Below, piece after piece: positions 14,325-15,230 of a stretch of 15,230 nt of DNA (the stretch's first letter is position 1; each line of letters starts with the position of its first letter). Under the pieces are notes generated by a model that did not search any database, was not told where the DNA came from, and saw nothing but the letters and a program-made list of their open reading frames with translations. The stretch lies in NCBI GenBank assembly GCA_964405825.1, contig CAYOPI010000074.1, positions 1 to 15,230 of the forward strand, given 5' to 3'. The position numbers and the translations under genes are program-made. This DNA is from JBHJGM01 sp964405825. Its GTDB lineage: Bacteria > Verrucomicrobiota > Verrucomicrobiia > Opitutales > JBHJGM01.

Positions 14325-15230
14325 ATGTCACGGAGGACGAGGGACCTTTTCAGGCTGCGTGGGAACGGGGCGCTGGGCCTGCTGATGGCGGGGGTTGCGC
14401 TGATGCTGCCGGGCCTGCTGCTCAAGGCGCAGCAACGCGACGGCGCACTCATTCTGCCGCCGGCGGTGCGCGAGGCCCAGGCGGGCAAGCACTTCTCCAT
14501 CGCGGTTTCCTCCAGCGACGGACGCACCGCCCAGTTGCTGCGGACGGCCTTCAGCGCGCACGGGGGTTACACGGTGGTCGAGGCTGATCGCGCGCAGTTC
14601 ACCTTCCGCATCGACCCGGCGGCCGACAACCGCTCTTCGCTGCAGATTTACTCCGGCCAGCCGCCGCAGCTGCTGCACGAGGAGGCCTTTACGGGGTCGA
14701 CTCCGGTCGAGGCGGTGATGCGGGCGGCCGACCGCGCCGTCCAGCGCACGATGGGCCTGCCCGGCTTTTTCGGTGGAGAGCTGTTCTTTGTTTCCGACCG
14801 CAGCGACCGGGGCAAGAGCGAGGTCTTTCGCAGCGACCTGTTCTTCCAGGGCGTGCGCCAGGTCACGCGCGATGACTCCGTGGCGCTGAACCCGCAGTGG
14901 TCGCCCGATGGCTCCTCGCTGCTGTACACCAGCTACCACCGCACCGGTTTCCCCGACATCTTCAAGGTCAACCTCGACACCGGGCGCCGCGAGGTCTTTG
15001 CCGCCTACAAGGGCACCAACCAGGGCGCGGCTTTCAGCCCCGACGGGCGCTTTGTGGCGATGGTGCTGTCGGCCCCGGGCAACCCCGAACTCTACGTGGC
15101 GCAGGCCACCGGGCAGAACCTCAAGCGCATCACCGAGAACCCGGCGATCGAGCAGTCACCGGCCTGGTCGCCCGATGGCCAGCGCATCGTCTTCGTCAGC
15201 GATCGCCTGGGCGGGCCGCAGCTCTTTGTC
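14325..15230 (+). CDS. tolB: TolB-like periplasmic beta-propeller protein, 3' end outside window
   Basis: First 302 residues from the ATG at 14325 (MSRRTRDLFR); the frame is still open at the right edge. A signal-like segment is at about 15-36 (GALGLLMAGVALMLPGLLLK). Residues about 57-145 fit the TolB N-terminal domain, followed by the junction ELFFVSDRSDRGKSEVF. PD40/WD40-like propeller blades follow, each with the S-P-D-G core: NPQWSPDGSSLLYTS (189-203), GAAFSPDGRFVAMVLS (234-249), SPAWSPDGQRIVFVSD (278-293). TolB works with Pal in the Tol-Pal envelope system; whether pal follows is outside the window. A general PD40 propeller protein is the alternative. Confidence 0.85.
   Translation, partial: MSRRTRDLFRLRGNGALGLLMAGVALMLPGLLLKAQQRDGALILPPAVREAQAGKHFSIAVSSSDGRTAQLLRTAFSAHGGYTVVEADRAQFTFRIDPAADNRSSLQIYSGQPPQLLHEEAFTGSTPVEAVMRAADRAVQRTMGLPGFFGGELFFVSDRSDRGKSEVFRSDLFFQGVRQVTRDDSVALNPQWSPDGSSLLYTSYHRTGFPDIFKVNLDTGRREVFAAYKGTNQGAAFSPDGRFVAMVLSAPGNPELYVAQATGQNLKRITENPAIEQSPAWSPDGQRIVFVSDRLGGPQLFV

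Overview
The window is a GC-rich bacterial chromosome segment with dense gene packing, almost no Shine-Dalgarno sequences, a PEP-CTERM secreted protein, an L33 of the form I associate with this phylum, and a dnaG-rpoD pair. Together these suggest a Verrucomicrobiota member, probably Opitutae (for example Puniceicoccales or Opitutales). The assignment rests on recognised protein features, not on a database search.

Layout. Positions 1-3166 (minus strand) hold the replication/transcription pair dnaG then rpoD; rpoD runs off the left edge. The dnaG reading frame contains what looks like the 3' end of a tRNA in antisense, and its zinc finger has lost three of four metal ligands. A gap at 3167-3541 holds a possible ParE/RelE toxin remnant. 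Positions 3542-8806 are a cell-envelope block: a small secreted protein of unknown function and a TPR lipoprotein (minus strand, apparently one operon), a divergent exported DUF362-like protein (plus), and a membrane-anchored Sel1-repeat protein (minus) whose stop codon overlaps the DUF362-like stop. Positions 8951-10776 (plus) carry a solitary nuoA and then a three-domain protein that I read as PTS EIIA + pyruvate-kinase-C-like domain + diadenylate cyclase. Positions 10781-11335 contain a fold-back element made of two inverted arrays of 7-bp periodic repeats, then rpmG (L33) and its terminator. Positions 11563-12484 are a PEP-CTERM protein and its terminator. Positions 12552-12658 are two copies of a 37-bp hairpin repeat. 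A small conserved protein (12660-12965, minus), an Mrp/ApbC-type ATPase (minus) and the divergent start of tolB (plus, cut by the right edge) complete the window.

Most interesting points. (1) The EIIA-PK_C-DAC fusion would couple a phosphotransfer sensor domain to c-di-AMP synthesis, with an archaeal DacZ-like core in a bacterium. (2) A tRNA 3'-end sequence with correct T-arm, acceptor and CCA spacing lies antisense inside dnaG, exactly where DnaG has about ten extra residues. (3) DnaG lacks a CHC2 zinc site, and Mrp lacks its CxxC. (4) The heptad fold-back element upstream of rpmG may be a dispersed repeat. Gene functions in the 3542-8806 block are only broadly assignable.
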